From Pseudonocardia sp. (lineage in GTDB: Bacteria > Actinomycetota > Actinomycetes > Mycobacteriales > Pseudonocardiaceae): a stretch of 38,540 nucleotides of DNA. The translations under genes and the position numbers were made by a program. The notes below the pieces were generated by a model that had not been told where the DNA came from, ran no database searches, and worked only from the letters and a program-made list of their open reading frames with translations. Below are positions 1-14,961 of this stretch, piece after piece; position 1 is the first letter of the stretch; each line of letters starts with the position of its first letter. The stretch is from NCBI RefSeq assembly GCF_025965585.1, contig NZ_JAOPWR010000466.1, positions 1 through 38,540 on the forward strand. Reading direction: 5' to 3'.

Positions 1-757
1 GCCAGCTCCACGGCGAGGGCGCGCACGCCGTCGACGCCGTTCTCCTCCGCCGCCGTGACGAACGCGGAGCCGACGATGACGCCGTCGGCGAACGCCGCGA
101 CCTCCGCCGCCTGGTCGCCCGACCGCACGCCGAGCCCGACACCGATCGGCATCGTGGTGTGGGCGCGGCAGCGGCCGACGATCTCCGGAGCGGCCGCGTC
201 GACGGCGCCGCGGGCACCGGTGACGCCCATCGTCGAGGTGGCGTAGAGGAAGCCGCGGGACGCCGCGGCCGTGGAGACGATGCGCTCCTCCGTGGACGAC
301 GGCGCGACGAGGAAGATCCGGTCCAGCCCGTGCTGCTCCGACGCCGCGATCCAGTCGTCGGCCTCGTCGGGTATGAGGTCCGGGGTGATGAGGCCCAGCC
401 CGCCTGCGGAGGCGAGGTCGCGCGCGAAGGCGTCGACGCCATAGCGCATGACGGGGTTGAAGTACGTCATCACGACAGCCCTGCCGCCGGCGGCGGTGAC
501 CCGCTCCACCACCGACAGCACGTCGCGCAGCTTCGTGCCCGCGCGCAGGGCGGTCTCGGCGGCGGCCTGGATGGTGGGGCCGTCCATCACGGGGTCGGAG
601 TACGGAACACCGACCTCGAGCAGGTCGCACCCGCCCTCGACCATGGCGGTAAGCAGGTCCGTCGACCCGTCGACGGTCGGGTAGCCGGCCGGGAGGTACC
701 CGATCAGCGCGCCCCGGCCCTCGGCGCGGCACCCGGCGAAGATCGACTCGACTGCGC

Positions 758-761
<4 letters not shown>
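1..761 (-). CDS. trpA: Tryptophan synthase alpha chain (partial, 3' end outside window)
   Basis: Reverse frame from ATG at 761 reads [37 protein letters not shown]...[22 protein letters not shown], typical TrpA; start overlaps trpB stop (ATGA). Confidence 0.95.
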
Positions 762-2148
<1,387 letters not shown>

Positions 2149-2152
<4 letters not shown>

Positions 2153-2973
2153 CGCATTATTCTGCTGCACGATGGATGGAAACCTGCGGCCACCAGGCTG
2201 CGGACCGCCCCCTGGGGGTCGCCGCTGGTCACCAGGCTCTCGCCGGTGAGCACCGCGTCGGCACCCCACCCGGCGTAGGTGAGCAGGTCACCGGGGCCGC
2301 GGACGCCCGACTCGGCCACCCGCATCACGTCGCTGGGCAGGCCCGGTGCGATCTGGCCGAAGATGCCGCGGTCGACCTCGAGGGTGTGCAGGTTGCGCGC
2401 GTTGACGCCGATGACCTTGGCCCCCGCCTCGAGCGCGCGGTCGGCCTCCTCCTCGGTGTGCACCTCCACCAGCGCCGTCATCCCGAGGGACTCGACACGG
2501 TCGAGCAGCGAGTCGAGCGCGTTCTGCTCCAGCGCCGCGACGATGAGCAGCACCAGGTCGGCGCCGAACGCCCGCGCCTCGTGCACCTGGTACGGCGTGA
2601 CGACGAAGTCCTTGCGCAGCACCGGGATGTCCACCACCGCGCGCACGGCGGCGAGGTCGGCGAGCGACCCGCCGAACCGGCGCTGCTCGGTGAGCACGCT
2701 GATGACCCGCGCGCCACCCTCGGCGTAGGACGCCGCGAGCACCGCGGGATCGCTGATGGTGGCCAGGTCGCCCTTCGACGGGCTGCGCCGCTTGACCTCG
2801 GCGATCACCCCGATCCCCGGGGCGCGCAGCGCCGCCATCACGTCGCGCGGAGGCGCAGTGGCGGCTGCCCGGCGCTTGATCTCGGCGAAGTCGACCTCCG
2901 CCTCGCGGACCGCGAGATCGGCTCTGACGCCGTCCACGATGGAATCGAGGACGCTGCCTCCGCTGTGATCCAT
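2149..2973 (-). CDS. trpC: Indole-3-glycerol phosphate synthase
   Basis: [20 protein letters not shown]...[16 protein letters not shown]...[26 protein letters not shown]; strong upstream GGGGAGG RBS. Confidence 0.95.
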
Positions 2974-3016
2974 GCGGTGGTCCTCCCCTTCGGTTCGACG
3001 GGCTCGACGGGTCATG

Positions 3017-3715
3017 TTAGTCAGCCCCGCGGCCGGCCCCGTCGCCAGGACCGTCCCCGGAGCCCGGGCCGGTCCCCGCCGCGCTGTCCGTCCCGGCCCC
3101 GGGCCCGGGAGCCGGATCCGCCGTGGGGTCGCGTCCCGCGTCGAGGTCCTGCCAGGCGGCACGGTCGGGATCGAGCTCAACGGTGCGTTTGCTCGGCGCG
3201 GCATAACGGGCCCCGAGCCGCGACAGCCGCGGCTCGCGCAGCACCACCAGCACCCCGATGACGACGAGCAGCAGCCCGCCCGCCACGGCCAGCAGCGGCG
3301 CCGCGGTGGTGACGGTCGGCTGGTGGCGCAGCGCGTCCACGCTCACCCCGGACGGCGGCTGCGGCAGCCCCGCAGCGGGGCCGTCGGTGGCGAACGGGGA
3401 GCGCAGCAGCGCGGTGACCGCGATGACGGCCACCACCGCGCCCGCCACGGCGAGCAACCCCGCCAGCACCCGGCGTACCACGCCGCCGGTGGCCACGAGC
3501 GCGGCCACTCCCGCGAGCGCCACCAGCGCGAACCCCGTCAGCGACGGCGAGACCTGCGCACCGGTGAACGCGACCGCCGAGCGCCCGGCCGGGGTCACCT
3601 CGTACCAGGTCAGCGCGGACGCGCCCCACGTCAGGCCGGCCGCGGCGGCCAACCCGAGGCAGGCCAGCCCGAGGGCCCGCCCGCTCCGCGCGGGAACGAC
3701 GACCGCGGCCGTCAC
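3017..3715 (-). CDS. Trp biosynthesis-associated membrane protein (TIGR02234-like)
   Basis: Several hydrophobic TM segments, position between trpE and trpC, N-terminus resembling the actinobacterial Trp-operon membrane protein; low-complexity Gly/Asp/Pro tail. Confidence 0.8.
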   Translation of the reverse strand: MTAAVVVPARSGRALGLACLGLAAAAGLTWGASALTWYEVTPAGRSAVAFTGAQVSPSLTGFALVALAGVAALVATGGVVRRVLAGLLAVAGAVVAVIAVTALLRSPFATDGPAAGLPQPPSGVSVDALRHQPTVTTAAPLLAVAGGLLLVVIGVLVVLREPRLSRLGARYAAPSKRTVELDPDRAAWQDLDAGRDPTADPAPGPGAGTDSAAGTGPGSGDGPGDGAGRGAD

Positions 3716-3854
3716 ACCGACGCCCCGGTGACGTGACCGGCCCGAAGGCGGTGATCGAGGCGCAGGCGTCGCGGACGATGATCCGCTCGCGACATCAGCG
3801 CCGTGGTCGGCGTGGCGGTGGTCGAGCGGCCCGGGGCGGCCGGTCGAGCGCAGG

Positions 3855-5408
3855 TCACCGGGCCTGCCCGGGCGTGGTCATCGTCGCCGCCGTCGCCACC
3901 GCCGAGAGCACCGCGCGGGCCTTGTTGAGGCACTCGGTGTCCTCCGCGACGGGGTCGGAGTCGGCCACGATCCCGCCACCCGCCTGCACGTAGGCGACGC
4001 CGTCGCGCACCAGCGCCGTGCGGATCGCGATGGCGGTGTCGGCGTTGCCCGCGAAGTCGAGGTAGCCGACGATGCCGCCGTAGAGGCCACGGCGGGTGGG
4101 TTCCAGCTCCTCGATGATCGCCATGGCCCGCGGCTTCGGCGCCCCCGACAGCGTGCCGGCGGGGAAGCACGCGGTGACGGCGTCGTAGGCGTTGCGGCCG
4201 GCGCGCAGCATTCCCGTCACCGTCGAGACGAGGTGCATGACGTGGCTGTAGCGCTCGACCGAGAAGAAGCTGCGCACCTTGACCGTGCCGGGCTCGCAGA
4301 CGCGGCCGAGGTCGTTGCGCCCGAGGTCGACGAGCATGACGTGCTCGGAGCGCTCCTTCTCGTCGGTGCGGAGGTCCTTCTCCAGGAACTGGTCCTCCTC
4401 CTCGGTGGCGCCGCGCCAGCGCGTGCCCGCGATGGGGTGCGTGGTGACCACCCCGTCGAGCACCGTGACCAGGGCCTCCGGGCTGGAGCCGACGATCTCG
4501 AACCGCTCGCCGGCGGCGGACTCCAGCCGCAGCAGGTACATGTACGGGCTCGGGTTGGTGGTGCGCAGGACGCGGTAGACGTCGAGCGGGTCGGCGTCGC
4601 ACGCGGTCTCGAACCGCTGCGACACCACCACCTGGAACGCCTCGCCCGCCCGGATCTGCTCCTTCGCGATCTCGACGGCCGCGTGGTGCTCGGCCGGGCT
4701 GCGGCGGCGCGTGAACCGCGGCTCGGCCGGTGAGTAGACCGCCACCGTGGACGCGGCCGGGGCGGCGAGATCCTCGGTCATCCGGTCCAGCCGGGCGACG
4801 GCGTCGTCGTAGGCCTCGTCGACGCGCTCGTCGCTGGCGTCCCAGTTGATGGCGTTGGCGATGAGGGTGATGGTGCCCTCGTGGTGGTCGACCGCGGCGA
4901 GGTCGGTGGCCAGCAGCATCACCAGCTCGGGGATCCGCAGGTCGTCCTCGGTGAGCAGCGGCAGCTTCTCCAGCCGCCGCACGATGTCGTAGCCGAGGTA
5001 GCCGACCATGCCGCCGGTGAGCGGGGGCAGCCCCGGCAGCGGCTCGCTGTGCAGCTCCTCGACCACCGTGCGCAGGGCGCTCAGCGGGTCGCCGCTCGTC
5101 GGGAGCCCGGCGGGCACCTCACCGGTCCACGTCAGCCGGCCGTCCACCACCGTCATCGCCGCAGCGGACCGCGCCCCGACGAACGACCATCGCGACCACG
5201 ACCGCCCGTTCTCCGCCGACTCGAACAGGAACGTGCCGGGGCGGTCACCGGCCAGCTTGCGGTAGACCCCGACCGGGGTCTCGTCGTCGGCGAGCAGCCG
5301 TCGCGTCACCGGGATCACCCGGTGCCCGACGGCCAGCGCGCGGAACTCCTCGCGGCTGGGCGTGACCGCGCCGAGGGTGCCCGGGGGCGCGATGGCGTGG
5401 ACGGTCAT
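3855..5408 (-). CDS. trpE: Anthranilate synthase component I
   Basis: [87 protein letters not shown] motifs. Confidence 0.96.
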   Translation of the reverse strand: MTVHAIAPPGTLGAVTPSREEFRALAVGHRVIPVTRRLLADDETPVGVYRKLAGDRPGTFLFESAENGRSWSRWSFVGARSAAAMTVVDGRLTWTGEVPAGLPTSGDPLSALRTVVEELHSEPLPGLPPLTGGMVGYLGYDIVRRLEKLPLLTEDDLRIPELVMLLATDLAAVDHHEGTITLIANAINWDASDERVDEAYDDAVARLDRMTEDLAAPAASTVAVYSPAEPRFTRRRSPAEHHAAVEIAKEQIRAGEAFQVVVSQRFETACDADPLDVYRVLRTTNPSPYMYLLRLESAAGERFEIVGSSPEALVTVLDGVVTTHPIAGTRWRGATEEEDQFLEKDLRTDEKERSEHVMLVDLGRNDLGRVCEPGTVKVRSFFSVERYSHVMHLVSTVTGMLRAGRNAYDAVTACFPAGTLSGAPKPRAMAIIEELEPTRRGLYGGIVGYLDFAGNADTAIAIRTALVRDGVAYVQAGGGIVADSDPVAEDTECLNKARAVLSAVATAATMTTPGQAR

Positions 5409-5414
5409 GACGCC

Positions 5415-5439
5415 ATCCTCTCAGGCGCCCTGCCAGGAT
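5415..5439. promoter_or_regulatory. Symmetric divergent promoter/operator between trpE and tetR
   Basis: ATCCTCTCAGGCGCCCTGCCAGGAT: 25-bp imperfect palindrome (9 of 12 half-site pairs complementary) containing both -10-like boxes (GAGGAT on -, CAGGAT on +). Confidence 0.55.
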
Positions 5440-6058
5440 GGGGGGCGTGGTCGCAGCGGGAGCACAACCCGGTCCCCGGCGCCGCGGACGGCGTCCTGGA
5501 GGGTCCGACACCCGCGGGCAGCTGCTCGAGGCCGCTCGCGTCGAGTTCGCCGAGCGCGGGTACGAAGGCGCCACCGTCCGGCGCATCGCCGACCGCGCGG
5601 GCGTCGACGCCGCGATGGTCAACCACTGGTTCGGGGGCAAGGAGGCGCTGTTCACCGCGTCTCTGGACATCCCCATCGACCCCGTCGAGCTCCTCGCCGA
5701 CATCCTGCCCGGCGATCCCGAGAAGATCGGCGAGCGCGTGGTCGAACGGTTCCTCACGGTCTGGGACGCCACCGGCGGCGGCCCGCTCGCCGCGATGATC
5801 CAGAGCATCGCCAGCCACGACGCGGCCGCCCGGATGATGCGGGAGTTCATAGGCAACGTGCTGGTCGGCCGGATCGTGGCCGCCGTGTCGCCCGACCAGC
5901 ACGAGCTGCGCGCCGGCCTGTGCGGGGCGCAGGTGTTCGGCATGGGCATGGTGCGGTACGTGCTGAAGTTCGAGCCCCTGGCCTCGGCCGACCACGCCAC
6001 GCTCGTGGCAGCGGTCGCCCCGAGCATCCAGCGCTACCTGACGGGCCCGCTCCCCTGA
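5438..6058 (+). CDS. TetR family transcriptional regulator (start could be GTG 5447)
   Basis: SDTRGQLLEAARVEFAERGYEGATVRRIADRAGVDAAMVNHWFGGKEALF N-terminal TetR HTH. Confidence 0.9.
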   Translation: MGGVVAAGAQPGPRRRGRRPGGSDTRGQLLEAARVEFAERGYEGATVRRIADRAGVDAAMVNHWFGGKEALFTASLDIPIDPVELLADILPGDPEKIGERVVERFLTVWDATGGGPLAAMIQSIASHDAAARMMREFIGNVLVGRIVAAVSPDQHELRAGLCGAQVFGMGMVRYVLKFEPLASADHATLVAAVAPSIQRYLTGPLP

Positions 6059-6089
6059 CGCTCCCGGCCACCGCACCGGCCGGAGGAGA

Positions 6090-6749
6090 TCAGGAGTCGA
6101 CCGGGCGGTGCGGGTCGATGAAGCCTGACTCGTAGGCGCGCACCACCGCCTGCGTCCGGTCGCGGGCGCCGACCTTCGCCAGCACGGTGCCCACGTGGGT
6201 CTCGACCGTCTCGACGCCGAGCACCATCTCCCGGGCGATCTCGGCGTTGCACAGCCCGCGGGCCACCCAGCGCAGCACCTCGCCCTCCCGCTCGGTGAGG
6301 CCGGCGCCGCGCAGCGCGTCACCGCCGCAGCGGCCGCGGGTGGCCACGAGGTCACGCACCGCCGCGGGGAACAGCAGCGACTCCCCCGCCGCGACCGTCC
6401 GCACCGCGCGCACGATCTCCACCGGCCGGGCGCGCTTGAGCAGGAACCCCGCGGCCCCGGCCTGCAGCGCGTCGTAGACGTGGCCGTCGTTGCCGAACGT
6501 GGTGAGCACGAGGACGCGGGGCGGCCGGTCCATCGTGGACACGAGGTGGCGGGTGGCGGCGATACCGTCGATCTCCGCCATGCGGACGTCCATCAGCACG
6601 ACATCGGGCCGGTGCGTGCGGACCAACCCGGGCACGTCGGCCCCGTCGGCACCTTCCCCGCGCACCTCGATGTCGGGCTCCGCCTCGAGGACTGCGCGCA
6701 GCCCGGCGCGGACGAGCTCCTCGTCGTCCACGAGCAGCAGACCGATCAC
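6090..6749 (-). CDS. LuxR/NarL family response regulator (no adjacent histidine kinase)
   Basis: VIGLLLVDDEELVRAGLRAVLEAEPDI...DVVLMDVRM...LTEREGEVLRWVARGLCNAEIAREMVLGVETVETHVG; GTG start 7 nt after a CAGGAT -10. Confidence 0.9.
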   Translation of the reverse strand: MIGLLLVDDEELVRAGLRAVLEAEPDIEVRGEGADGADVPGLVRTHRPDVVLMDVRMAEIDGIAATRHLVSTMDRPPRVLVLTTFGNDGHVYDALQAGAAGFLLKRARPVEIVRAVRTVAAGESLLFPAAVRDLVATRGRCGGDALRGAGLTEREGEVLRWVARGLCNAEIAREMVLGVETVETHVGTVLAKVGARDRTQAVVRAYESGFIDPHRPVDS

Positions 6750-6769
6750 GACGACGATCCTGCCAGCGG

Positions 6770-6798
6770 CAGGCGGTGTGCACCCGCCCACACGCCTG
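6770..6798. repeat. Inverted repeat CAGGCGGTGTG...CACACGCCTG between response regulator and hisI
   Basis: Arms 6770-6780 and 6789-6798, complementary with one bulged base; overlaps predicted -35 zone of the response regulator and lies after the hisI stop. Confidence 0.5.
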
Positions 6799-6858
6799 AA
6801 CCGGGTACCGATATCAGTGCTGTGGCTGGGCCGGCTCGTGGGCAGGTGGGTGAGCGGC

Positions 6859-7221
6859 TCAGGCGAGCGGGAGGAGGACGTCCGTGTCGAAGCAGGTGCG
6901 GGTGCCGGTGTGGCAGGCGGAGCCGGTCTGGTCCACCGTCACCAGCAGCGTGTCACCGTCGCAGTCCAGGCTCACGCCGAGCACCTGCTGGGCGTGGCCC
7001 GAGCTCTCGCCCTTGACCCAGTACTCCTCGCGTGACCGCGACCAGTACGTCGCCCGGCCCGTGGTGAGGGTGCGGTGCAGCGCCTCGTCGTCCATCCACG
7101 CCACCATCAGCACCTCGCCGGTGCCGTGCTGCTGGGCGACTGCGCACACCAGCCCGTCGGCGTTGCGCTTGAGTCGGGCGGCGATCGCGGGGTCCAGCGC
7201 CGAGGTCTCCACGCGTGTCAT
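6859..7221 (-). CDS. hisI: Phosphoribosyl-AMP cyclohydrolase
   Basis: [57 protein letters not shown]...[24 protein letters not shown] overlap with hisF. Confidence 0.95.
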   Translation of the reverse strand: MTRVETSALDPAIAARLKRNADGLVCAVAQQHGTGEVLMVAWMDDEALHRTLTTGRATYWSRSREEYWVKGESSGHAQQVLGVSLDCDGDTLLVTVDQTGSACHTGTRTCFDTDVLLPLA

Positions 7222-7991
7222 CGCGCCTCCACGCCCGCGACCCGCAGGCTGTCCTTCACGTCCTTGATCCGGAAGTGGCCGAAGTGGAACACCGTGGCGG
7301 CGAGCACCGCGTCGGCCCCGGCCCGGACGGCGGGCAGGAAGTGCTCCACCTCGCCCGCGCCACCGCTGGCGATCACCGGCACGTCCACGGCCTTGCGGAC
7401 GGCCTCGATCATCCGCAGGTCGAAGCCCGCGCGGGTGCCGTCGGCATCCATCGAGTTGAGAAGGATCTCGCCCACACCCAGCTCCTGGCCGCGGACCGCC
7501 CACTCCACGGCGTCGATCCCAGTCCCGCGACGGCCGCCGTGGGTGGTGACCTCCCACCCGGACGGGGTGGGCTGCTCGCCGTCGGGCACCGTGCGCGCGT
7601 CCACCGACAGCACGATGCACTGCGCCCCGAACCGGCGGCTGGCCTCGTGCAGGAGCTCGGGGCGCAGGATCGCGGCGGTGTTGATGCTGACCTTGTCGGC
7701 GCCCGCCCGGAGCAGGACGTCGATGTCGTCCGTCGCGCGGATGCCGCCCCCCACCGTGAGCGGGATGAACACCTGCTCGGCGGTGCGGCGCACGACGTCG
7801 AGCATCGTGGCGCGCTCCCCCGACGACGCGGTGACGTCGAGGAACGTCAGCTCGTCGGCACCCTCCGCGTCGTACACGCGGGCCATCTCGACGGGGTCGC
7901 CCGCGTCGCGCAGGTCAGCGAAGTTGACGCCCTTGACGACACGCCCGGCGTCGACGTCGAGGCAGGGGATGACACGCACCGCAACGGACAC
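7218..7991 (-). CDS. hisF: Imidazole glycerol phosphate synthase subunit HisF
   Basis: [60 protein letters not shown]. Confidence 0.96.
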   Translation of the reverse strand: MSVAVRVIPCLDVDAGRVVKGVNFADLRDAGDPVEMARVYDAEGADELTFLDVTASSGERATMLDVVRRTAEQVFIPLTVGGGIRATDDIDVLLRAGADKVSINTAAILRPELLHEASRRFGAQCIVLSVDARTVPDGEQPTPSGWEVTTHGGRRGTGIDAVEWAVRGQELGVGEILLNSMDADGTRAGFDLRMIEAVRKAVDVPVIASGGAGEVEHFLPAVRAGADAVLAATVFHFGHFRIKDVKDSLRVAGVEAR

Positions 7992-7992
7992 G

Positions 7993-8451
7993 CTACGAGC
8001 CTACGGCGCACGCCTTGGCGGCCGCGACGGCCGCGTCGTCACCCGGGAAGGTGCTGGTGACGACCGTGGTGCCGACCGCGTCGGACGTGCCGCCCGTACC
8101 ACTGACGAACGTGGCGCTGCCATCGGAGAAGGACGCGGCGGCCGTGTCGGTGCTGAACGTGGCGACGGTGATGCGGTTGACGCCCTTGGGAAGGTCGGTG
8201 CGCGGGACGTCCACGGCCACGGCGGCGACGCCTCCCGGTGGGGCGTCGGGCAGCTGTTCCACGGTGGCACCGGGCGCGGCGGCGGTGAGACAGCGCACGA
8301 GCGAGGTGGCGTCGGGTGCGGCCGGGTCGGCGCTGGCCGGGGCGGACACGGCGGGCGCGGGCACGGCCGGTGGTGACGCCGCTCCGGACCCGCAGCCCGC
8401 CAGCACGAGCGGCGCGAGCAGGAGCAGGCAGACGACGGGGCTCCTGCTCAT
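7993..8451 (-). CDS. Putative lipoprotein of unknown function
   Basis: [23 protein letters not shown] signal peptide with LAGC lipobox; ATGA overlap with hisA/priA stop. Confidence 0.75.
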   Translation of the reverse strand: MSRSPVVCLLLLAPLVLAGCGSGAASPPAVPAPAVSAPASADPAAPDATSLVRCLTAAAPGATVEQLPDAPPGGVAAVAVDVPRTDLPKGVNRITVATFSTDTAAASFSDGSATFVSGTGGTSDAVGTTVVTSTFPGDDAAVAAAKACAVGS

Positions 8452-9221
8452 CCGGCGTGCCGGGCTCCGGCCCGGGCCTCGACGTCCCGCATGGCGGCCA
8501 GCGCCTCCGGCAGCGTGAAACGGCCGGCGTAGAGCGCCTTGCCGACGATGGAGCCCTCGATGTTGGCGCCGGCGGCGGCGGCCTCGGCGAGCGCGACGAG
8601 GTCGGTGACCTCGGCGATGCCGCCCGACGCGATCACCGGCGCGGGCGTGGCCGCGGCGACGTCGCGGAGCAGGTCGACATTGGGACCGCGCAGTGTGCCG
8701 TCCTTGCTGACGTCGGTGACGACGTAGCGGGCGCAGCCATCGCGGTCGAGGCGGGCGAGGGTCTCCCACAGGTCGCCACCGTCGGTGGTCCAGCCGCGGG
8801 CGGCGAGGCGGTGGTTGCCGTCGACGATGCGCACGTCCAGCCCGACGGCCACGCGGTCGCCGTGCCTCGCGATGGCCGAGGCGCACCACTCGGGGTTCTC
8901 CAGCGCGGCGGTGCCGAGGTTGACGCGCGTGCAGCCGGTGGACAGGGCCCGTTCCAGCGAGGCGTCGTCGCGGATGCCGCCGGACAGCTCGACCGACACG
9001 TCGAGCTCCCCCACGACCCCGGCCAGCAGCTCGGCATTGGAGCCCCGGCCGAAGGCGGCGTCGAGGTCGACGAGGTGGATCCACTCGGCGCCGTCGTTCT
9101 GCCACTGCAACGCGGCCTCGCGGGGCGCGCCGTAGCCGGTCTCGGTGCCCGCCTCGCCCTGGACCAGGCGCACGGCCTGGCCGTCCGCGACGTCGACGGC
9201 TGGAAGCAACGTGAAGCTCAC
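8448..9221 (-). CDS. priA: HisA / PriA-type bifunctional phosphoribosyl isomerase
   Basis: [66 protein letters not shown]; matches actinobacterial HisA/PriA; no trpF seen in the trp cluster. Confidence 0.92.
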   Translation of the reverse strand: MSFTLLPAVDVADGQAVRLVQGEAGTETGYGAPREAALQWQNDGAEWIHLVDLDAAFGRGSNAELLAGVVGELDVSVELSGGIRDDASLERALSTGCTRVNLGTAALENPEWCASAIARHGDRVAVGLDVRIVDGNHRLAARGWTTDGGDLWETLARLDRDGCARYVVTDVSKDGTLRGPNVDLLRDVAAATPAPVIASGGIAEVTDLVALAEAAAAGANIEGSIVGKALYAGRFTLPEALAAMRDVEARAGARHAG

Positions 9222-9624
9222 GGTCGGTCACCCTACCCAGCACACGCGGCAGGATCGCCGCACGGCCCGAGTGGTGCGGTGACCCGTCCCGAGCGCACGA
9301 CGATCGGCGCACCGGACCGCGCCCGCCGCCCTACGTTGATCGGCATGGAGCGCAACGGTGCGCGCACGCTGGTGGCCGGTGTGACCGGAGTGCTCGGCGT
9401 CGGCACCGCCCGCGCGCTGCACGACCGGGTCGCACGGCTGGTGCCGGCCGGCCGCGACGGCGACCGGCTCGGGAAGCCGGCTGCGGAGCTGGGCGACCGC
9501 GGCCCGGTCGGCCCCCTCGCGGCGTTGCCGGCGTTGCGAAGACTCCCGGTATCAGCTCCGAGCGGCGCCCTGCGGGAACCACCTGGACCCCGCGATCAAC
9601 CCGGCGACGCCCGTGGCCACCGCA

Positions 9625-10260
9625 CTAGCCGACGATGTCGCGAAGCCAGTTCTGCAGCACGGTGGCGCCGGCGTCGCCGGACTTCTCCGGGTGGAACTGC
9701 GTGGCCGACAGCGCCCCGTTCTCGACGGCGGCCACGAAGTTCTCTCCGTGGTGCGCCCACGTGACGAGCGGCGGCCGCAGGATCTCCGACGGCTCCATCT
9801 CCCAGCGCCGCACGCCGAAGCTGTGCACGAAGTAGAAGCGCGTGTCGGCGTCGAGGCCGTTGAAGAGCGTGGTGCCTGCCGGGGCCGTGACGGTGTTCCA
9901 GCCCATGTGGGGCAGCACGTCGGCCTTGATCCGCTCGACGGTGCCGGGCCACTGTCCGCACCCCTGGGTGCGCTCGCCCCACTCGACGCCGAGGTCGAAC
10001 AACACCTGCATGCCGACGCAGATGCCCAGCACCGGACGGCCCCCGGCGAGCCGGCGCTCGATGATGCGCGGTCCGTCGACGCTGCTCAGCCCGGCCATGC
10101 ACGCCGCGTACGCCCCGACGCCCGGGACGACGAGCCCGTCGGCGTTCAGCGCGGCGTCGCGGTCGGCCGTGACCGTGACGTCGGCGCCGACGCGGCGCAA
10201 CGCACGTTCCGCGGAGCGCAGGTTGCCCGACCCGTAGTCCAGCACGACGATCGACGACAC
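9625..10260 (-). CDS. hisH: Imidazole glycerol phosphate synthase glutaminase subunit HisH
   Basis: [25 protein letters not shown]...[12 protein letters not shown]...[27 protein letters not shown]. Confidence 0.96.
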   Translation of the reverse strand: MSSIVVLDYGSGNLRSAERALRRVGADVTVTADRDAALNADGLVVPGVGAYAACMAGLSSVDGPRIIERRLAGGRPVLGICVGMQVLFDLGVEWGERTQGCGQWPGTVERIKADVLPHMGWNTVTAPAGTTLFNGLDADTRFYFVHSFGVRRWEMEPSEILRPPLVTWAHHGENFVAAVENGALSATQFHPEKSGDAGATVLQNWLRDIVG

Positions 10261-10336
10261 GGGACCAGCCTATCGGGCGGTAGCGCGGTCAGGTCGGAGG
10301 CGGTTCGGGGAGGACCGGACAGATCGGGTGCTACCG

Positions 10337-13414
<3,078 letters not shown>

Positions 13415-13526
13415 GGCCCCAGGGTACGGGCCGCGTAGCCGCCGCCCGTGCGCGGTGATCGTGGCCGGGGCAGCGGTATCCGCGCACGACCCGCCGCCGC
13501 GGGCGTCGCCGCCGGGACCGCGCCGT

Positions 13527-13559
13527 CGCGGGGGCCGCGGGGGCCGCGGGGGCCGCGGG
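13527..13559. repeat. 9-bp tandem repeat (CGCGGGGGC)x3 plus partial fourth unit
   Basis: Exact units 13527-13535, 13536-13544, 13545-13553, then CGCGGG; immediately upstream of a TAGCCT -10-like box. Confidence 0.9.
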
Positions 13560-13601
13560 ATTAGCCTGACGTCCACACCGGAGACCGGTCGGGGGCCGTC
13601 G

Positions 13602-14771
13602 ATGAGTGACTACCTGTTCCTGCCCATGCCCGCCCACGGGCACGTGAACCCCACGCTCGCCGTGGCCGCGGAGCTCACCGAGCGCGGACACCGCGTCACG
13701 TACCTGCTGCCCGAGGCGTTCCGCGGCGCCGTCGAGGCCGCGGGGGCCGGCCTGGTCACGTTCGACCAGCCCGACGGCGGGCCGCCACGGTTCGCGGCGG
13801 GCTCGCCGCCACCCATCGGAGCGCTGATGGAGCGGCTGCTGAGCACGGCCGAGACCGTCGCCGAGCCCCTGCGGTCCCTGTACGACGAGATGGCTCCCGA
13901 CCTCGTCGTGGGCGAGACGATGTCGCTGTGGGCCACGATGCTCACGGCGTCGCGGTCGGCGGCCTCGGCCCGGATCTCGCCCTCGTACGTGTTCGGACCG
14001 AACTCCCCCGCGATGGCGCGGATGGCTCACGGACGCGGGACGGACAGGCCGCCGTTCGACGTCGAGCGCATGGCCGCCGTGGCGCGCAGCTACGGCCTGC
14101 CGGGCGCCGACCCGGGCCTGGTGTGGGCACCCGGCCCGCTCACCGTGGTGATGATGCCCGCCGAGTTCCACCCCGGCCGTGAGCTGTTCGACGACACCGT
14201 GCACTTCGTCGGGCCCGCGCTGGGGCGCCAGGAGGAGACGAGTGGCTTCCCGCTGCCCACCTCGCCCGCGCTGTACATCTCGCTGGGGACCGTGTTCAAC
14301 GACCGCGCCGACTTCTTCCGCGACTCCCTCGACGCGTTCGGCGGCCAGGAGCGGCCGGTCGTGATCAACCACGGCAGCCGGCTCGGCCCGTCCGACTTCC
14401 CCGTCGTCCCCGCGAACGTCACCCTCGCCCCGCACGTGCCGCAGGTGGAGGTGCTCGCCCGCAGCGCCGCGTTCGTCACGCACGGCGGGATGGGCAGCAC
14501 CATGGAGGCGCTGGCCGCGGGGGTGCCCATGGTGGTCGTTCCGCAGATGGTGGAGCAGGAGGTGACGGCCGACCGCGTCGCGGAGCTGGGCGCGGGCGTG
14601 CGGCTCGACCCGGCGGACGTCACGCCGGCGCGGCTGGCCGAGGCGGTCGACCGCGTGACAGGCGACCCCTCCTTCGCTGCCGAGGTGCAGCGGTTGGGCA
14701 AGACCGTGCGGGAGGCCGGTGGCGCTCCCGCCGCGGCGGACCTGCTGGAGCGGGCTGCGGCTCGGCCGTGA
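13602..14771 (+). CDS. Macrolide-type (MGT/GT1) glycosyltransferase
   Basis: [38 protein letters not shown]...[42 protein letters not shown]. Confidence 0.93.
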   Translation: MSDYLFLPMPAHGHVNPTLAVAAELTERGHRVTYLLPEAFRGAVEAAGAGLVTFDQPDGGPPRFAAGSPPPIGALMERLLSTAETVAEPLRSLYDEMAPDLVVGETMSLWATMLTASRSAASARISPSYVFGPNSPAMARMAHGRGTDRPPFDVERMAAVARSYGLPGADPGLVWAPGPLTVVMMPAEFHPGRELFDDTVHFVGPALGRQEETSGFPLPTSPALYISLGTVFNDRADFFRDSLDAFGGQERPVVINHGSRLGPSDFPVVPANVTLAPHVPQVEVLARSAAFVTHGGMGSTMEALAAGVPMVVVPQMVEQEVTADRVAELGAGVRLDPADVTPARLAEAVDRVTGDPSFAAEVQRLGKTVREAGGAPAAADLLERAAARP

Positions 14772-14924
14772 AGCTCAGGCCGCGGCGGTGACGAGGCCCT
14801 TGAGCAGACCGCGCAAACGGCCCGACGTCGACGTCCGGGACTGGACGACGTCGGTGGCGCTGTCCACCAGGCCCCCGTCGGCCGTCAGCTCCGCGGCCGC
14901 GTGCTGGCGACCGCCGGCCCGAGC

Positions 14925-14950
14925 GGCCCGGGGCGGGCACACCCCGGGCC
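14925..14950 (-). terminator. Strong GC hairpin downstream of nadC
   Basis: Perfect 9-bp arms GGCCCGGGG (14925-14933) / CCCCGGGCC (14942-14950), 8-nt loop, 11 nt after nadC stop; no U-tract. Confidence 0.6.
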
Positions 14951-14961
14951 TTCCGCGGCGG

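Noticed and set aside
3716-3854. Possible trpE leader/attenuator or small gene between trpE and membrane protein
   Set aside because: Located downstream of trpE, no Trp-rich short ORF, only weak GTCGCG/CGCGAC repeat.
14775-14940. Possible GTG-start small ORF ...HAAAELTADGGLVDSATDVVQSRTSTSGRLRGLLKGLVTAAA after nadC
   Set aside because: No clear RBS or family; begins within the strong hairpin downstream of nadC; may be real but not supportable.
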